A stretch of DNA of 64,000 bases from the NCBI GenBank assembly GCA_017960985.1, contig JAGCYD010000080.1:1-64000 (forward strand), in the 5' to 3' direction. Shown piece by piece: positions 8,397 to 18,409 of this stretch. The position numbers were made by a program, and so were the translations under genes. The stretch comes from Bacteroidaceae bacterium (lineage in GTDB: Bacteria; Bacteroidota; Bacteroidia; Bacteroidales; Bacteroidaceae). The notes under the pieces were generated by a model. That model worked only from the letters and a program-made list of their open reading frames with translations, searched no databases and was not told where the DNA came from. The first letter of the stretch is position 1, and each line of letters starts with the position of its first letter.

Positions 8397-9146
8397 TTAT
8401 TGCTTTTTAATAAACGCTTCGGCACGGGCCAAATCCTGAGGAGTATCTATGCCGATAGTCTCCACATCCGTAAATCCGACCTTAATGATATAACCATTAT
8501 CAAGCCAACGGAGTTGTTCCAGACTCTCGGCCTTTTCCAGCGTACTCTGGGGCAAACGGGTTATCTCAGCCAAAGTTTCGGCACGATAGGCATATAGTCC
8601 GATATGCTTGTAAAATACATGCTTCGACAGCCAATCCCCTTCGGGCACACCACGCAGATAGGGTATCACGCTACGGCTGAAATACAAGGCTCTATTGTCA
8701 TCACTGATTACAACTTTCGGAGAATTTGGATTTTGCAGGGCTTCCCATCCATCCGTCACCTTAAATGGTTTGACGAGAGTGGCGATTTGCGTGTTCTCGT
8801 CCTCAAAACATGACTGAAGGGATTTTATCTGACTGGGCTGAATAAAAGGTTCGTCGCCCTGAACATTAACGACTACATCTGCCCCATTGCCTATCTTGAG
8901 ATAAGCCTCGTAGCAACGGTCCGTTCCACTCTTATGGTCTTCGCGGGTCATCACGGCTTTTCCACCAAAATCCTCCACAACCTTCAGGATTCTTTCATCG
9001 TCCGTTGCCACAAAGACCTCATCCATAACCTGCGACACCTGCTCATAGACTCTCTGGATGACAGGTTTTCCCCCAAGAATAGCCAAAGGCTTGGCGGGGA
9101 AACGGGTTGAGGCGTATCGGGCTGGGATTATGGCTAAGAATCTCAT
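8397..9146 (-). CDS. kdsB: 3-deoxy-manno-octulosonate cytidylyltransferase (CMP-KDO synthetase)
   Basis: It activates KDO with CTP for transfer onto lipid A during LPS assembly in the cytoplasm. The 249-aa product has the family signature IPARYASTRFPAKPLA at the N-terminus for nucleotide binding. It also has the conserved VVNVQGDEPFI motif near residue 93 that holds the catalytic Asp and metal, and a C-terminal region typical of KdsB (TLEKAESLEQLRWLDNG). Length matches the family. It lies 25 bp after pbp1A and 5 bp before the MORN gene, so the three are probably co-transcribed. Confidence 0.95.
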   Translation of the reverse strand: MRFLAIIPARYASTRFPAKPLAILGGKPVIQRVYEQVSQVMDEVFVATDDERILKVVEDFGGKAVMTREDHKSGTDRCYEAYLKIGNGADVVVNVQGDEPFIQPSQIKSLQSCFEDENTQIATLVKPFKVTDGWEALQNPNSPKVVISDDNRALYFSRSVIPYLRGVPEGDWLSKHVFYKHIGLYAYRAETLAEITRLPQSTLEKAESLEQLRWLDNGYIIKVGFTDVETIGIDTPQDLARAEAFIKKQ

Positions 9147-9171
9147 GTTGGTTTCGAATTCTATATTTTCG

Positions 9172-11547
9172 TTAATAATTCAATAAATCATTCATTACTG
9201 ACTTATTGGGCAATCCCGTAGCGGGGTCTATGCTCTCGTCTTCTTCGTCAGAGTCTTCAGAACCACACAGGTCAAAGCCACTCGGGAATACAAATTTCTC
9301 ATCAGGCGAATATGGCAATGCACCGTCGGCAAAGACTTTCTGTAGGAACAAACCCACTATAGGCAACGCTGCCGCCGCCCCCTGACCATAGGCCATACTA
9401 TTAAAATGGATATCGCGTTCTTCACCGCCAACCCATGCGCCGAAAGTCAAGGATGGCGTATAGCCCACAAACCAACCATCGGAATTGTCATTCGTAGTTC
9501 CTGTCTTTCCACCCATCTGGGCATGGATTCCATAACGGAAACGCATTCGGCTACCCGTTCCACCATTCATCACACCCTGCATCAAGTCTATCATCTTATA
9601 GGCCGCATCCTCGCTCAGCACTTCGCGGGTATCGTTCTCGTCCTGTTCGTTCTTCCTAACCTGCAGATCACTGACTTCGGCCAGCACATTACCATCGGCA
9701 TCCGTGATTCTTGTAACGAAAACGGGCTGACAACGCGTACCACCCTTTGGGAATGTCGTATAAGCCGTCACCATCTCCAATACACTTACCTCGCAAGGGC
9801 CAAGAGACAAGGCCAAAGTGGGTTGTATGTTACGGTTCTTTATACCAAACTTATGCAGATACTTAACAAACAGATAAGGATTAAGGGCATTCAGCAGGTA
9901 AGCAGAAATCCAGTTATTACTCTGAGCCAGACCCCATTTCAAGGTAACCATTTCGCCATATCGTGCCCGACTGCCATTGCGCGGTGTCCAATTCCCATAG
10001 GTCCGCTGTTCATTCGGAGCCACATCGCAAGGTGTCCATCCGTTGTCCATAGCCATAGCATAAAGATAGGGCTTAATGGTCGAACCGACTTGTCGCCTAC
10101 CTTGCGTAACCATATCATATTGGAAGTGGGCATAATCGAGCCCTCCCACATAGGCTTTTACATAACCCCTTGCATTGTCCATGCAGAGGAAACCAGAACG
10201 CAGGAATCCCTTATAATATTTTATGGAATCCATCGGCGACATCAAGGTGTCGATATCTCCTCGGGGTGAATATACCTCCATCTCTACTGGAGTTGCAAAG
10301 GCACGGTCAATTTCCTCTTCGCTATATCCATCGGCCTTCATCTGCAGATAACGACCACTTTGTTTCTTTGCACGAGTCAAAAGTCTTTGGATGTCGGCCT
10401 CGGAAACACTGGCTCCGTAGGGTGCCTTTTTCGAACCCTTTCTTTCCTTGTCAAATTGTGGTTGGAGAGAACCTATTACATGTTCTTCCATGGCCTCCTC
10501 CGCATAACGTTGCATCCGGCTGTTGATTGTCGTATATATCTTCAAGCCATCTTGATAGAGGTCGTAGGGGCGTCCTGTTTTCTTATTGATATTCTTGTTA
10601 CACCAGCCATATAGAGGGTCATTTGCCCAAGCCAACGAATCCTCATAATACTTCTGTTCCTGCCATGAGGCATAATGACTACGCTGAGGTTCCTTTGCCG
10701 TCAGCACTCCCCTCAGGTACTCCCTTAGATAGGTAGCATGTCCGTCCTTATGGTCTTGACGATGGAAGTTCAGTTCCAAAGGTAGAGCCATGCACGAATC
10801 CATCTCACTCTCTGTCAGCCATCCTGCTTTTTCCATCTGCTGCAACACGACATCCCTGCGGCCTTGGGCGCGTTCCGGACTGCGTACAGGATTAAACAAC
10901 GATGGATTCTTGCACATACCGACTAGCGTAGCACATTCGTTTATCGTCAAATCCTTGGGCTCTTTACCAAAATAAGTTTTAGCGGCTGTTTTGATTCCGA
11001 CCGCGTTATGCAGAAAATCAAAATAATTGAGATACATCGTTATGATTTCCTCTTTGGTATAGTATCGCTCAAGTTTTACCGCTATCACCCACTCTATAGG
11101 TTTCTGCATGGCACGCTCGTATATACCACCCGCCTTGGCACTATACAACTGCTTGGCTAATTGTTGGGTAATCGTACTGCCACCGCCCGCTTGTTTCTGA
11201 CGCAAAAGTACGCGCTTCACTACTGCACGCAACACAGCACGGAAATCAATGCCGCTATGCTCATGGAAGCGCTCATCCTCCGTGGCAATCAATGCCTGAA
11301 TCAGATAAGGAGGAAGTTCGTCATAACTTACAAAAATACGATTCGCACGGCTATAACTCCAAGTGCCAAGAAGCACACCGTCTTCAGACAAGACCTGACT
11401 AGCGTATTTATCCACAGGATTCTCCAATTGCTGCAGGTCTGGCATATAGCCAATGGTGCCATTCTCTATAAGAAGGAACAATGTAGCAATAGTTCCTACA
11501 ATTCCGAGGAACACCGCCCATAATGCCACCATAAATTTTTTACGCAT
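9172..11547 (-). CDS. Class A penicillin-binding protein 1A (bifunctional peptidoglycan synthase)
   Basis: It polymerises lipid II and cross-links peptidoglycan from the inner membrane. The 791-aa protein starts MRKKFMVALWAV with one membrane anchor. The glycosyltransferase (GT51) domain follows, with the catalytic Glu in EDERFHEHSGIDF near residue 90 and GGGSTITQQLAKQ near 120. The transpeptidase domain has the active serine Ser489 (GSTIKP), the SNN motif about 60 residues later and KTG at Lys681. An upstream ATG at 11613 is rejected because the promoter -7 element overlaps it. This is the first gene of the five-gene minus-strand run, divergent from pyrB. Confidence 0.95.
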   Translation of the reverse strand: MRKKFMVALWAVFLGIVGTIATLFLLIENGTIGYMPDLQQLENPVDKYASQVLSEDGVLLGTWSYSRANRIFVSYDELPPYLIQALIATEDERFHEHSGIDFRAVLRAVVKRVLLRQKQAGGGSTITQQLAKQLYSAKAGGIYERAMQKPIEWVIAVKLERYYTKEEIITMYLNYFDFLHNAVGIKTAAKTYFGKEPKDLTINECATLVGMCKNPSLFNPVRSPERAQGRRDVVLQQMEKAGWLTESEMDSCMALPLELNFHRQDHKDGHATYLREYLRGVLTAKEPQRSHYASWQEQKYYEDSLAWANDPLYGWCNKNINKKTGRPYDLYQDGLKIYTTINSRMQRYAEEAMEEHVIGSLQPQFDKERKGSKKAPYGASVSEADIQRLLTRAKKQSGRYLQMKADGYSEEEIDRAFATPVEMEVYSPRGDIDTLMSPMDSIKYYKGFLRSGFLCMDNARGYVKAYVGGLDYAHFQYDMVTQGRRQVGSTIKPYLYAMAMDNGWTPCDVAPNEQRTYGNWTPRNGSRARYGEMVTLKWGLAQSNNWISAYLLNALNPYLFVKYLHKFGIKNRNIQPTLALSLGPCEVSVLEMVTAYTTFPKGGTRCQPVFVTRITDADGNVLAEVSDLQVRKNEQDENDTREVLSEDAAYKMIDLMQGVMNGGTGSRMRFRYGIHAQMGGKTGTTNDNSDGWFVGYTPSLTFGAWVGGEERDIHFNSMAYGQGAAAALPIVGLFLQKVFADGALPYSPDEKFVFPSGFDLCGSEDSDEEDESIDPATGLPNKSVMNDLLNY

Positions 11548-11610
11548 TTTGTCCAAGTATTTCCTTGACCTTTTCTGTTTTTCTATGGATAGATAGAGTG
11601 TACAAGTGTA

Positions 11611-11641
11611 CAAAGTTATAAAAAATTAGGTACAAACTCAA
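11611..11641 (-). promoter_or_regulatory. Promoter of the pbp1A operon
   Basis: On the minus strand TTG at 11641-11639, a 20-bp spacer and TAACTTTG at 11618-11611. Just downstream is a TGTACACTTGTACAC near-palindrome (about 11599-11613) that could be an operator. The predicted leader is about 57 nt. Confidence 0.6.
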
Positions 11642-11689
11642 GCTATTACCCTAAAATTTCGTTTTTTATAAAAGTATATTGCAGCATAA

Positions 11690-11720
11690 TTGCCAAACTG
11701 GATAAATTAAATTAAATTTG
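11690..11720 (+). promoter_or_regulatory. Promoter of pyrB-pyrI-glyA
   Basis: TTG at 11690-11692, a 20-bp spacer and TAAATTTG at 11713-11720, giving a leader of about 30 nt before the pyrB ATG at 11758. No pyrimidine-responsive hairpin is visible in so short a leader. Confidence 0.65.
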
Positions 11721-11757
11721 CGCGCAGAAATCAATATTTACACCCATCTTTACTCGT

Positions 11758-12705
11758 ATGGAAAAACGAAGCCTGGTTACGATTGCGGATCATAGTCGCG
11801 AAAAGATTGAGTATCTGATTCAGATGGCACAGGAGTTTGAAAAACATCCCAATCGCCGTCTGCTGGAAGGAAAAGTCGTTGCCACCTTGTTTTTCGAGCC
11901 CAGCACACGCACAAGGCTTTCTTTTGAAACGGCCGCCAACAGATTAGGAGCAAGGGTCATCGGTTTTGCCGACCCCAAAGTTACCAGCGGCACAAAGGGA
12001 GAGACCTTGAAAGATACCATTATGATGGTATCGAACTATGCCGATCTCATCGTAATGCGCCATTATCTGGAAGGTGCTGCCCGATATGCCAGTGAAGTTG
12101 CACCCGTACCTATTGTAAATGCCGGCGACGGAGCAAACCAACATCCCTCGCAAACGATGCTCGACCTGTATTCCATCTATAAAACACAGGGACGGCTCGA
12201 CAATCTCGACATTTTCCTTGTCGGAGACTTGAAATACGGCCGCACGGTTCATTCCATGCTTACAGCCATGTATCATTTCAATCCTACATTCCACTTCATC
12301 GCCCCCGAAGAACTTGCGATGCCCGAAATGTACAAGGTTTTCTGCCGCGAACACGGCATACGCTATGTTGAGCACACCGATTTTAATGCCGATGTGATTA
12401 GCAGTGCGGACATTCTATACATGACACGCGTACAACGAGAACGATTTACGGACTTAATGGAATACGAACGCGTAAAAGACCGTTATCTGCTAAAACTCAA
12501 CATGCTCGGAAAGGCACGGGAGAACATGAAGATTCTCCATCCGCTTCCCCGCGTGAACGAAATTGAATATAGTATTGACGAAAATCCTCATGCCTATTAT
12601 TTTGAACAGGCAAGGAATGGTTTATATGCCCGTCAGGCACTTTTGTGCGATGCATTAGGGATTACACTCGAGGATATCCGCAACGACAAAACGATTATCG
12701 AATGA
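11758..12705 (+). CDS. pyrB: Aspartate carbamoyltransferase, catalytic subunit
   Basis: It condenses carbamoyl phosphate with L-aspartate, the first committed step of pyrimidine synthesis. The 315-aa product has the carbamoyl-phosphate-binding loop [12 protein letters not shown] near residue 45, [12 protein letters not shown] near 129 and HPLPRVNEI near 262, all family hallmarks. Length is normal. Its TGA overlaps the pyrI ATG (ATGA), indicating translational coupling with the regulatory subunit, as expected for a class B holoenzyme. Confidence 0.97.
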   Translation: MEKRSLVTIADHSREKIEYLIQMAQEFEKHPNRRLLEGKVVATLFFEPSTRTRLSFETAANRLGARVIGFADPKVTSGTKGETLKDTIMMVSNYADLIVMRHYLEGAARYASEVAPVPIVNAGDGANQHPSQTMLDLYSIYKTQGRLDNLDIFLVGDLKYGRTVHSMLTAMYHFNPTFHFIAPEELAMPEMYKVFCREHGIRYVEHTDFNADVISSADILYMTRVQRERFTDLMEYERVKDRYLLKLNMLGKARENMKILHPLPRVNEIEYSIDENPHAYYFEQARNGLYARQALLCDALGITLEDIRNDKTIIE

Positions 12706-13172
12706 AAAGCAAAGAACTGTTGGTGGCTGCCATCGAAAACGGCACTGTAATTGACCACATCCCTTCCCAGAAACTTTTTGCAGTTGTAAATCTTCTGCAT
12801 CTTGACCGCATGAAGACTGCTGTCACGATTGGATTCAATCTGCAAAGCAAGGGAATGGGCACAAAGAGCATCATCAAGATTGCCGACAAATACTTCACAA
12901 ACGAAGAGCTCAACCAACTTGCCGTCATTTGTCCCAACTTGACACTTTGCGTCATTCGTGACTACGAAATCGTGGAGAAAAAGACCGTCACACTACCTGA
13001 TGAGTTAAGGGGCATTGTCAAATGTACAAATCCCAAGTGCATCACAAACAACGAACCGATGAACACAATTTTCCATGTCCGCGATTCGGTTCGGGGAACG
13101 CTCTCATGTCATTATTGCAACAAAACCATACACCTCGATGAGGTAAAACTGGTAGAAGAACTGAAGAATTAA
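12702..13172 (+). CDS. pyrI: Aspartate carbamoyltransferase, regulatory subunit
   Basis: The 156-aa regulatory chain binds nucleotides and holds catalytic trimers together through a zinc site. The N-terminal allosteric domain starts [20 protein letters not shown]. The C-terminal zinc domain shows the four cysteines in CTNPKC and CHYC. The start at 12702 is set by the ATGA overlap with pyrB; a longer frame starting at 12645 lies inside pyrB and is not credible. glyA follows after 20 bp. Confidence 0.96.
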   Translation: MKSKELLVAAIENGTVIDHIPSQKLFAVVNLLHLDRMKTAVTIGFNLQSKGMGTKSIIKIADKYFTNEELNQLAVICPNLTLCVIRDYEIVEKKTVTLPDELRGIVKCTNPKCITNNEPMNTIFHVRDSVRGTLSCHYCNKTIHLDEVKLVEELKN

Positions 13173-13192
13173 AAACACTAATCAACCCAAAT

Positions 13193-14473
13193 ATGAAAAT
13201 TGACAACACCGTATTCAAATTGATTGAGGCCGAGCGCCAGCGTCAAATGCGAGGCATAGAACTGATTGCCTCCGAAAACTATGTTAGCGACGAGGTTATG
13301 GAAGCCATGGGCTCCATCCTGACCAATAAATATGCCGAGGGCTATCCCGGCAAACGCTACTATGGAGGTTGCCAGGTGGTGGATGAAATAGAGCAACTCG
13401 CCATCGACCGCGTTAAGAAATTGTATAATGCCGAGTATGCCAATGTACAGCCCCACTCTGGTGCACAGGCTAATGCTGCGGTATTCCTTGCTGTGATGAA
13501 CCCCGGGGATACTTTCATGGGACTCAATCTGGATCATGGAGGCCACCTTTCCCATGGCTCACTTGTAAACACCAGTGGTATTATCTATAAGCCCATTGGC
13601 TACAACCTGAGTCCTAAGACTTGTCGTGTGGACTACGACGAAATGGAGCGCTTGGCCATAGAGCACAAGCCCAAACTCATTGTCGGTGGTGGTTCTGCCT
13701 ACAGCCGCGAATGGGACTACAAGCGCATGCGAGAGATTGCAGACAAAGTAGGTGCCCTCCTCATGATTGACATGGCTCACCCCGCTGGTCTTATTGCCGC
13801 AGGCTTGTTGGATAATCCCGTAAAATATGCCCATATTGTAACCAGCACTACGCACAAGACCCTTCGTGGTCCGCGCGGTGGTATCATTTTGATGGGTAAA
13901 GACTTCCCCAACCCCTGGGGAAAGACCACGCCAAAGGGCGAAGTAAAGATGATGAGCCAGTTGCTGAACAGTGCCGTATTCCCAGGCATCCAAGGTGGAC
14001 CACTGGAGCATGTCATCGCAGGTAAGGCCGTTGCCTTTGGCGAGGCTTTACAGCCCGAGTTCAAAGAATGGGCCAAGCAGGTTCAAAAGAATGCTAAGGT
14101 TCTGGCCGACGAACTTATCAAACGCGGATTCAACATCGTATCTGGCGGAACAGACAACCACTCCATGCTTGTGGACCTTCGTTCAAAATATCCCGAACTC
14201 ACAGGTAAACAAGCCGAGAAGGCTTTGGTCGATGCTGACATCACTGTAAACAAGAACATGGTTCCCTTCGACTCACGCAGTGCGTTCCAAACCAGCGGTA
14301 TCCGATTAGGAACACCCGCCATCACCACGCGTGGAGCCAAAGAAAACATGATGGTGAAGATTGCCGAACTCATCGAGCGCGTACTGAATGCTCCCGAGGA
14401 TGAAAACAACATCGCAGCAGTTCGCTCCGAAGTTAATAGCATGATGGAGAAATATCCATTGTACGCCTACTAA
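13193..14473 (+). CDS. glyA: Serine hydroxymethyltransferase
   Basis: This PLP enzyme interconverts serine and glycine and supplies one-carbon units as 5,10-methylene-THF. The 426-aa product has the N-terminal [11 protein letters not shown] motif and the PLP lysine at Lys222 in [13 protein letters not shown]. The C-terminal TPAITTRG substrate-carboxylate arginine motif is also present. Length matches bacterial GlyA. It is the last gene of the pyrB-pyrI-glyA run, linking pyrimidine and one-carbon metabolism, and is followed by a strong terminator. Confidence 0.97.
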   Translation: MKIDNTVFKLIEAERQRQMRGIELIASENYVSDEVMEAMGSILTNKYAEGYPGKRYYGGCQVVDEIEQLAIDRVKKLYNAEYANVQPHSGAQANAAVFLAVMNPGDTFMGLNLDHGGHLSHGSLVNTSGIIYKPIGYNLSPKTCRVDYDEMERLAIEHKPKLIVGGGSAYSREWDYKRMREIADKVGALLMIDMAHPAGLIAAGLLDNPVKYAHIVTSTTHKTLRGPRGGIILMGKDFPNPWGKTTPKGEVKMMSQLLNSAVFPGIQGGPLEHVIAGKAVAFGEALQPEFKEWAKQVQKNAKVLADELIKRGFNIVSGGTDNHSMLVDLRSKYPELTGKQAEKALVDADITVNKNMVPFDSRSAFQTSGIRLGTPAITTRGAKENMMVKIAELIERVLNAPEDENNIAAVRSEVNSMMEKYPLYAY

Positions 14474-14490
14474 AAACTTACTAACATAGG

Positions 14491-14528
14491 AAAGCAGGCA
14501 TCTGTCGATTGACAAATGCCTGCTTTTT
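14491..14528 (+). terminator. Intrinsic terminator after glyA
   Basis: AAAGCAGGCAT at 14491-14501 pairs with ATGCCTGCTTT at 14516-14526 and is followed by TTAT. It lies 17 bp after the glyA stop. Confidence 0.85.
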
Positions 14529-14551
14529 ATATATAAAAGAATCTTGAGACT

Positions 14552-15259
14552 TTAAGGAGTCTTGGACGCGATAGAGTCAAGTCGCGCCATAGAATCACGC
14601 AAGGCTGCCGCAGCGGCTTCTTCACGCTGTCGCTCAAGCGACTGGCGAAGCATCTCTGCCTGGTCGATATAATAACCATTGGGATGTGATACCATATAAT
14701 GTGATACGGCATCTAATGTATGCAACTTCCGTGCTTCTACCCAGTCAAGGGAGTCGATACGGTTGTTGGCTACTTTAACATAAGGGCTGGTCGGATGTTG
14801 ACGGACAAACTGCAATAGGTCGTCACGCGTTCCATTTTCAACAAGTTTAAGCCATTCGTTCTGCTGGACAGCCACAACACGATACTGTTCGCGCACTTCA
14901 TCTATATACTTGCTTTTGGGGAAGCGTATGATGAAATCTTCATAGAATGCCGGATTGGAACAATCTTGCAACAACTCGTAAGCATGCTGTTCGCGTTGTC
15001 GTTCTGCACGATAATCCAAATAATAAAGGACGCCGATGATTAGTGCCAAAAACGCAAAAACACTTATCAATAAATTACGGAGGGAGATTTGTCGTGTTTC
15101 AGTTTGTTTCGCGGGTACTTCACCCTTATCGACCAATTCAGATGGTTGAGAGACGGACTTCTCCACCCATTCCGGATCTACGGGTGCACCACATTCGGGA
15201 CATACTTTCGCCATCGACGATATATGATGATGGCACTTTGGACATTTTATCATTGCCAT
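14552..15259 (-). CDS. Zinc-ribbon membrane-anchored protein
   Basis: The 235-aa product opens with a CPKC...CPEC zinc ribbon (residues 5-24). A single membrane segment (LISVFAFLALIIGVLYYLDY, about 70-90) follows, then a soluble helical region with the composition of TPR-like or coiled-coil segments (RFPKSKYIDEVREQY). The topology is probably zinc ribbon inside and C-terminal region outside. Start may be Met1 or Met3 (15253). Function unknown. Proteins of this layout are frequent in Bacteroidetes. It is convergent with glyA. Confidence 0.8.
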   Translation of the reverse strand: MAMIKCPKCHHHISSMAKVCPECGAPVDPEWVEKSVSQPSELVDKGEVPAKQTETRQISLRNLLISVFAFLALIIGVLYYLDYRAERQREQHAYELLQDCSNPAFYEDFIIRFPKSKYIDEVREQYRVVAVQQNEWLKLVENGTRDDLLQFVRQHPTSPYVKVANNRIDSLDWVEARKLHTLDAVSHYMVSHPNGYYIDQAEMLRQSLERQREEAAAAALRDSMARLDSIASKTP

Positions 15260-15285
15260 AAGCCTTGTGCTTTACATTAACGCTG

Positions 15286-15293
15286 CAAAAATA
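15286..15293 (-). promoter_or_regulatory. Candidate -7 element of the zinc-ribbon gene
   Basis: Minus-strand TATTTTTG, 27 bp before the start codon at 15259. No clear upstream TTTG at the expected distance. Confidence 0.45.
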
Positions 15294-15355
15294 CTATTTA
15301 ATTATGAATTATGCGTGTGCCCATACTGCTTTTTTACATTATTTTTGATTGTCAT

Positions 15356-15387
15356 TTTGCTGCTCCGCTCGTTTTTCATTATCTTTG
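15356..15387 (+). promoter_or_regulatory. Promoter of the GH35 gene
   Basis: TTTG at 15356-15359, a 20-bp spacer and TATCTTTG at 15380-15387. The predicted start near 15394 leaves a leader of about 24 nt and excludes an upstream in-frame ATG at 15349. Confidence 0.7.
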
Positions 15388-15417
15388 TCCTGTAAATCAC
15401 AAATAAGAGTATCTACT

Positions 15418-17964
15418 ATGAGAACACTTACACACAGTATTCTGTTATCTCTTTTGCTTTTGGGCTATGCCGGAGTTTCTACAGCGAAAACAACTGAAAC
15501 CTTCGAAATTGGCAACAAAACTTTTTTACTCAACGGCAAGCCTTTCGTCGTGAAAGCCGCCGAAGTGCATTATCCCCGCATACCTCAACCCTATTGGGAA
15601 CAGCGTATAAAGATGTGTAAGGCATTAGGTATGAATACGCTGTGCATCTATATCTTCTGGAATTCACACGAGCCAGAAAAGGATCAGTTCGACTTTACTG
15701 GCAACAACGACATCCGTGCTTTTGTAAAACTGGCACAGAAAAATGGCATGTATGTTATTGTTCGTCCAGGCCCCTATGTCTGTGCCGAATGGGAAATGGG
15801 TGGTCTGCCTTGGTGGTTGTTGAAGAAGAAAGACATCCGTCTCCGCGAACAAGACCCTTATTTCATGGAACGCCTCGAAATTTTCGAAAAGAAAGTTGGG
15901 GAGCAACTAAGTGACCTTACCATAGATAAGGGCGGCCCTATCATCATGGTACAAGTAGAAAATGAATATGGCTCTTATGGCGAGGACAAACCCTATATTG
16001 AAGCCGTAAGAGATTGCCTGCGTCGCAGTGGTTTCAATAAGGTGGAACTATTCCAATGTGACTGGTCCTCAAACTTCACGAAGAACGGACTCGACGACCT
16101 GACCTGGACCATGAACTTCGGTACAGGTGCTAATATCGACCACGAGTTCCGTCGCCTTGGCGAACTGCGTCCCAATAGTCCTAAGATGTGTTCCGAGTTT
16201 TGGAGCGGTTGGTTCGACAAATGGGGAGGCAAACACGAAACACGCGGTGCCGACGCTATGGTCGACGGTATTACACAGATGCTTGACCGCGGTATTTCCT
16301 TCTCCCTCTACATGACCCACGGAGGCACCAACTGGGGACATTGGGCTGGCGCCAACTCGCCTGGATTCGCACCTGATGTAACCTCTTACGATTACGATGC
16401 TCCTATCAACGAAGCCGGACAAACAACTTCCAAATACTGGAAACTACGCGAAGCAATGGAGAAATACAGCGGTAACTGGAATCCCCAGAGTCAAAAATGG
16501 GAGGGTAAAACGAAACTGCCCGCTGTACCTAAGGAATATCCCACTATAGCCATACCCAAGTTTGAACTGACGGAGTTTGCGCCAATCTATAACGGATTCG
16601 ACAAGGAATATGCCGTCGAACACATGGATTTAGTGGTACGCAGCCTTGGTGCTCCCAAGACCTTCGAGGAAATGGACATGGGATGGGGCATGATGCTCTA
16701 CTCTACCCGACTGCCCGAAATCGGCGACGCGAAGGTGGAGGGCGTAACCCTTCATCCCGCAGACAAAGACAAGTGGACTTGCACGCTCAACCTTGATGCC
16801 CACGACTTTGCACAAGTGTTCATCGACGGCAAGTACATCGGAACGGTTGACCGCGTGAAGAGCGAGAAGTCGCTCAAGCTGCCTGCCATCAAGCAAGGAC
16901 AGGAACTGCAAATACTCGTGGAGGGTATGGGACGCATCAACTTTGGTCGCGCCATCAAGGACTTCAAGGGTTTGATTGGAAGTCCCACCATCACAGCCAC
17001 CGTTCGCTCGCATCTGGGCGGTGTAGATGAGACGAAAGTCACCTTCACCCCCAACCATTGGGAGAATATGCGCATACCCGATGACTACGAGGTGGCAGTA
17101 AAGGCCTTGGAGCAACAGAAGAAGAATCCCACAACACAAAAGTCGATTAGCGCGATACGCATCGGACGCACTATGCGCTATGCGTGGGAGAGCGAAGACC
17201 TGTGCTTTGGTCGCGGATACTATCGCGGATACTTCGATATCAACAAGGTGGGCGACACATTCCTGAACCTCGAGAACTGGGGCAAGGGACAAGTATATGT
17301 CAACGGTCATGCCGTTGGACGCCACTGGTACATCGGCCCTCAGCAGACGCTCTATGTGCCAGGTTGCTGGCTGAAGAAGGGAAGGAACGAGGTCATCGTG
17401 CTCGACGTGATGGGACCTCGTGGCGAGAAGACCATCGAAGGCTTACAGAAGCCCATCATCGACAAATTGAATCTGGAAGGTCCTCCAACACATCGTGCTG
17501 AAGGTCAGAACCTCGACCTCTCGGGTGAGACACCCGTGAAGGTGGGGCAGTTCAAGGCGGGCAACGGTTGGCAGGAAGTTCGCTTCGACAAGCCCGTAAC
17601 GGGTCGATACATCTGCATCGAAGCCCTCAACAGCCATTGGAACCGCGAATACTGCTGCATCGCCGAGTGGTACATGCTCGACGAGAGCGGTCAGCGACTG
17701 AGCCGTGAACCTTGGCAGATTGCCTATGCCGACGATGAGGACATCACGAGCGGCAACAAGAATGCCGACAAGATATTCGACTTGCAGGAAAGTACCTATT
17801 GGAGCACCAACAAGGGTGTGCAGTTTCCCCACGCTGTCATCATCGACATGGGGCAGGACAAGACGATGTCGGGCTTCCAATATCTGCCACGCATGGAGGA
17901 AGGTGCCCCCGAGAGCATCAAGGACTATAAGATTTATGTGAAGAGCGAGAGCTTCAAATTCTGA
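15418..17964 (+). CDS. Secreted beta-galactosidase, GH35, with C-terminal F5/8-type domain
   Basis: It hydrolyses terminal beta-galactosides, probably in the periplasm or at the cell surface. The 848-aa product starts MRTLTHSILLSLLLLGYAG, a signal peptide. The GH35 barrel shows RPGPYVCAEWEMGGLPWWLL, the acid/base Glu183 in VENEYGSYG and the nucleophile Glu260 in SEFWSGWFD, followed by MTHGGTNWGHWAGAN. Galactose-binding-like beta domains follow from about residue 400. The last 140 residues resemble a discoidin (F5/8 type C, CBM32) domain. It stands alone with its own promoter, not in a SusCD locus. Its TGA abuts a dispersed CCCTCCCC repeat. Confidence 0.95.
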   Translation: MRTLTHSILLSLLLLGYAGVSTAKTTETFEIGNKTFLLNGKPFVVKAAEVHYPRIPQPYWEQRIKMCKALGMNTLCIYIFWNSHEPEKDQFDFTGNNDIRAFVKLAQKNGMYVIVRPGPYVCAEWEMGGLPWWLLKKKDIRLREQDPYFMERLEIFEKKVGEQLSDLTIDKGGPIIMVQVENEYGSYGEDKPYIEAVRDCLRRSGFNKVELFQCDWSSNFTKNGLDDLTWTMNFGTGANIDHEFRRLGELRPNSPKMCSEFWSGWFDKWGGKHETRGADAMVDGITQMLDRGISFSLYMTHGGTNWGHWAGANSPGFAPDVTSYDYDAPINEAGQTTSKYWKLREAMEKYSGNWNPQSQKWEGKTKLPAVPKEYPTIAIPKFELTEFAPIYNGFDKEYAVEHMDLVVRSLGAPKTFEEMDMGWGMMLYSTRLPEIGDAKVEGVTLHPADKDKWTCTLNLDAHDFAQVFIDGKYIGTVDRVKSEKSLKLPAIKQGQELQILVEGMGRINFGRAIKDFKGLIGSPTITATVRSHLGGVDETKVTFTPNHWENMRIPDDYEVAVKALEQQKKNPTTQKSISAIRIGRTMRYAWESEDLCFGRGYYRGYFDINKVGDTFLNLENWGKGQVYVNGHAVGRHWYIGPQQTLYVPGCWLKKGRNEVIVLDVMGPRGEKTIEGLQKPIIDKLNLEGPPTHRAEGQNLDLSGETPVKVGQFKAGNGWQEVRFDKPVTGRYICIEALNSHWNREYCCIAEWYMLDESGQRLSREPWQIAYADDEDITSGNKNADKIFDLQESTYWSTNKGVQFPHAVIIDMGQDKTMSGFQYLPRMEEGAPESIKDYKIYVKSESFKF

Positions 17965-17998
17965 CCCCTACCCCAGCCCTCCCCAAGGGGAGGGAGTA
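17965..17998 (+). repeat. CCCTCCCC/GGGGAGGG palindromic element, copy 1
   Basis: The short hairpin CCCTCCCCAAGGGGAGGG is preceded by a C-rich tail (CCCCTACCCCAG). It begins right after the GH35 stop. Five copies with the same layout occur in the window. Confidence 0.8.
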
Positions 17999-18051
17999 GA
18001 TACTAACAAAGAACAAAAACTAATAAAATCCCCCTAAGCCTAGCAAGTAAA

Positions 18052-18090
18052 CACTCCTCCCCCCTCGGGGGAGGTAAGGGAGAGGGGTCG
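18052..18090 (-). repeat. CCCTCCCC/GGGGAGGG palindromic element, copy 2
   Basis: This is the same element in inverse orientation: CTCCCCCCTCGGGGGAG followed by the complement of the C-rich tail. Together with copy 1 it brackets about 53 bp of A-rich spacer, forming a composite inverted pair between the GH35 and DUF4491 genes. Confidence 0.8.
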
Positions 18091-18095
18091 TTATT

Positions 18096-18401
18096 ATGAA
18101 TTATATTGGAATTTTAATCGGCCTTGCCACATTCCTCTGCATTGGAATATTCCATCCCATAGTCATTAAGGCAGAATACCACTTTGGACGGCGTTGCTGG
18201 CCCGCATTCCTTGTGGCAGGCATCGCTTTCCTCGTGGCCTCGCTCTTCGTCTACAACACCTATGCGAGCATCATTCTTGGCGTCGTTGCTTTCTCCTCGT
18301 TCTGGAGTATACTGGAGGTACGTCAGCAGCACGAGCGTGTCCGCAAAGGTTGGTTCCCCATGAACCCTAAACGAAAAGACGAGTATTTAAACAAAGAATA
18401 A
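18096..18401 (+). CDS. DUF4491 family small membrane protein
   Basis: The 101-aa product has three hydrophobic segments (about 3-22, 36-52 and 56-72). A charged C-terminal tail follows (EVRQQHERVRKGWFPMNPKRK). The wording IGLATFLCIGIFHPIVIKAEY and the WFPMNPKR tail are what I know from DUF4491, a family of Bacteroidetes and Firmicutes membrane proteins with no assigned function. It may be co-transcribed with the GH35 gene across the repeat pair. It is followed by a bidirectional hairpin. Confidence 0.8.
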   Translation: MNYIGILIGLATFLCIGIFHPIVIKAEYHFGRRCWPAFLVAGIAFLVASLFVYNTYASIILGVVAFSSFWSILEVRQQHERVRKGWFPMNPKRKDEYLNKE

Positions 18402-18409
18402 AATCGAAA

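Noticed and set aside
11599..11613. TGTACACTTGTACAC as a phage or plasmid element
   Set aside because: It is a single short palindrome between divergent promoters. An operator is the simpler reading and there is no integrase or attachment-site context.
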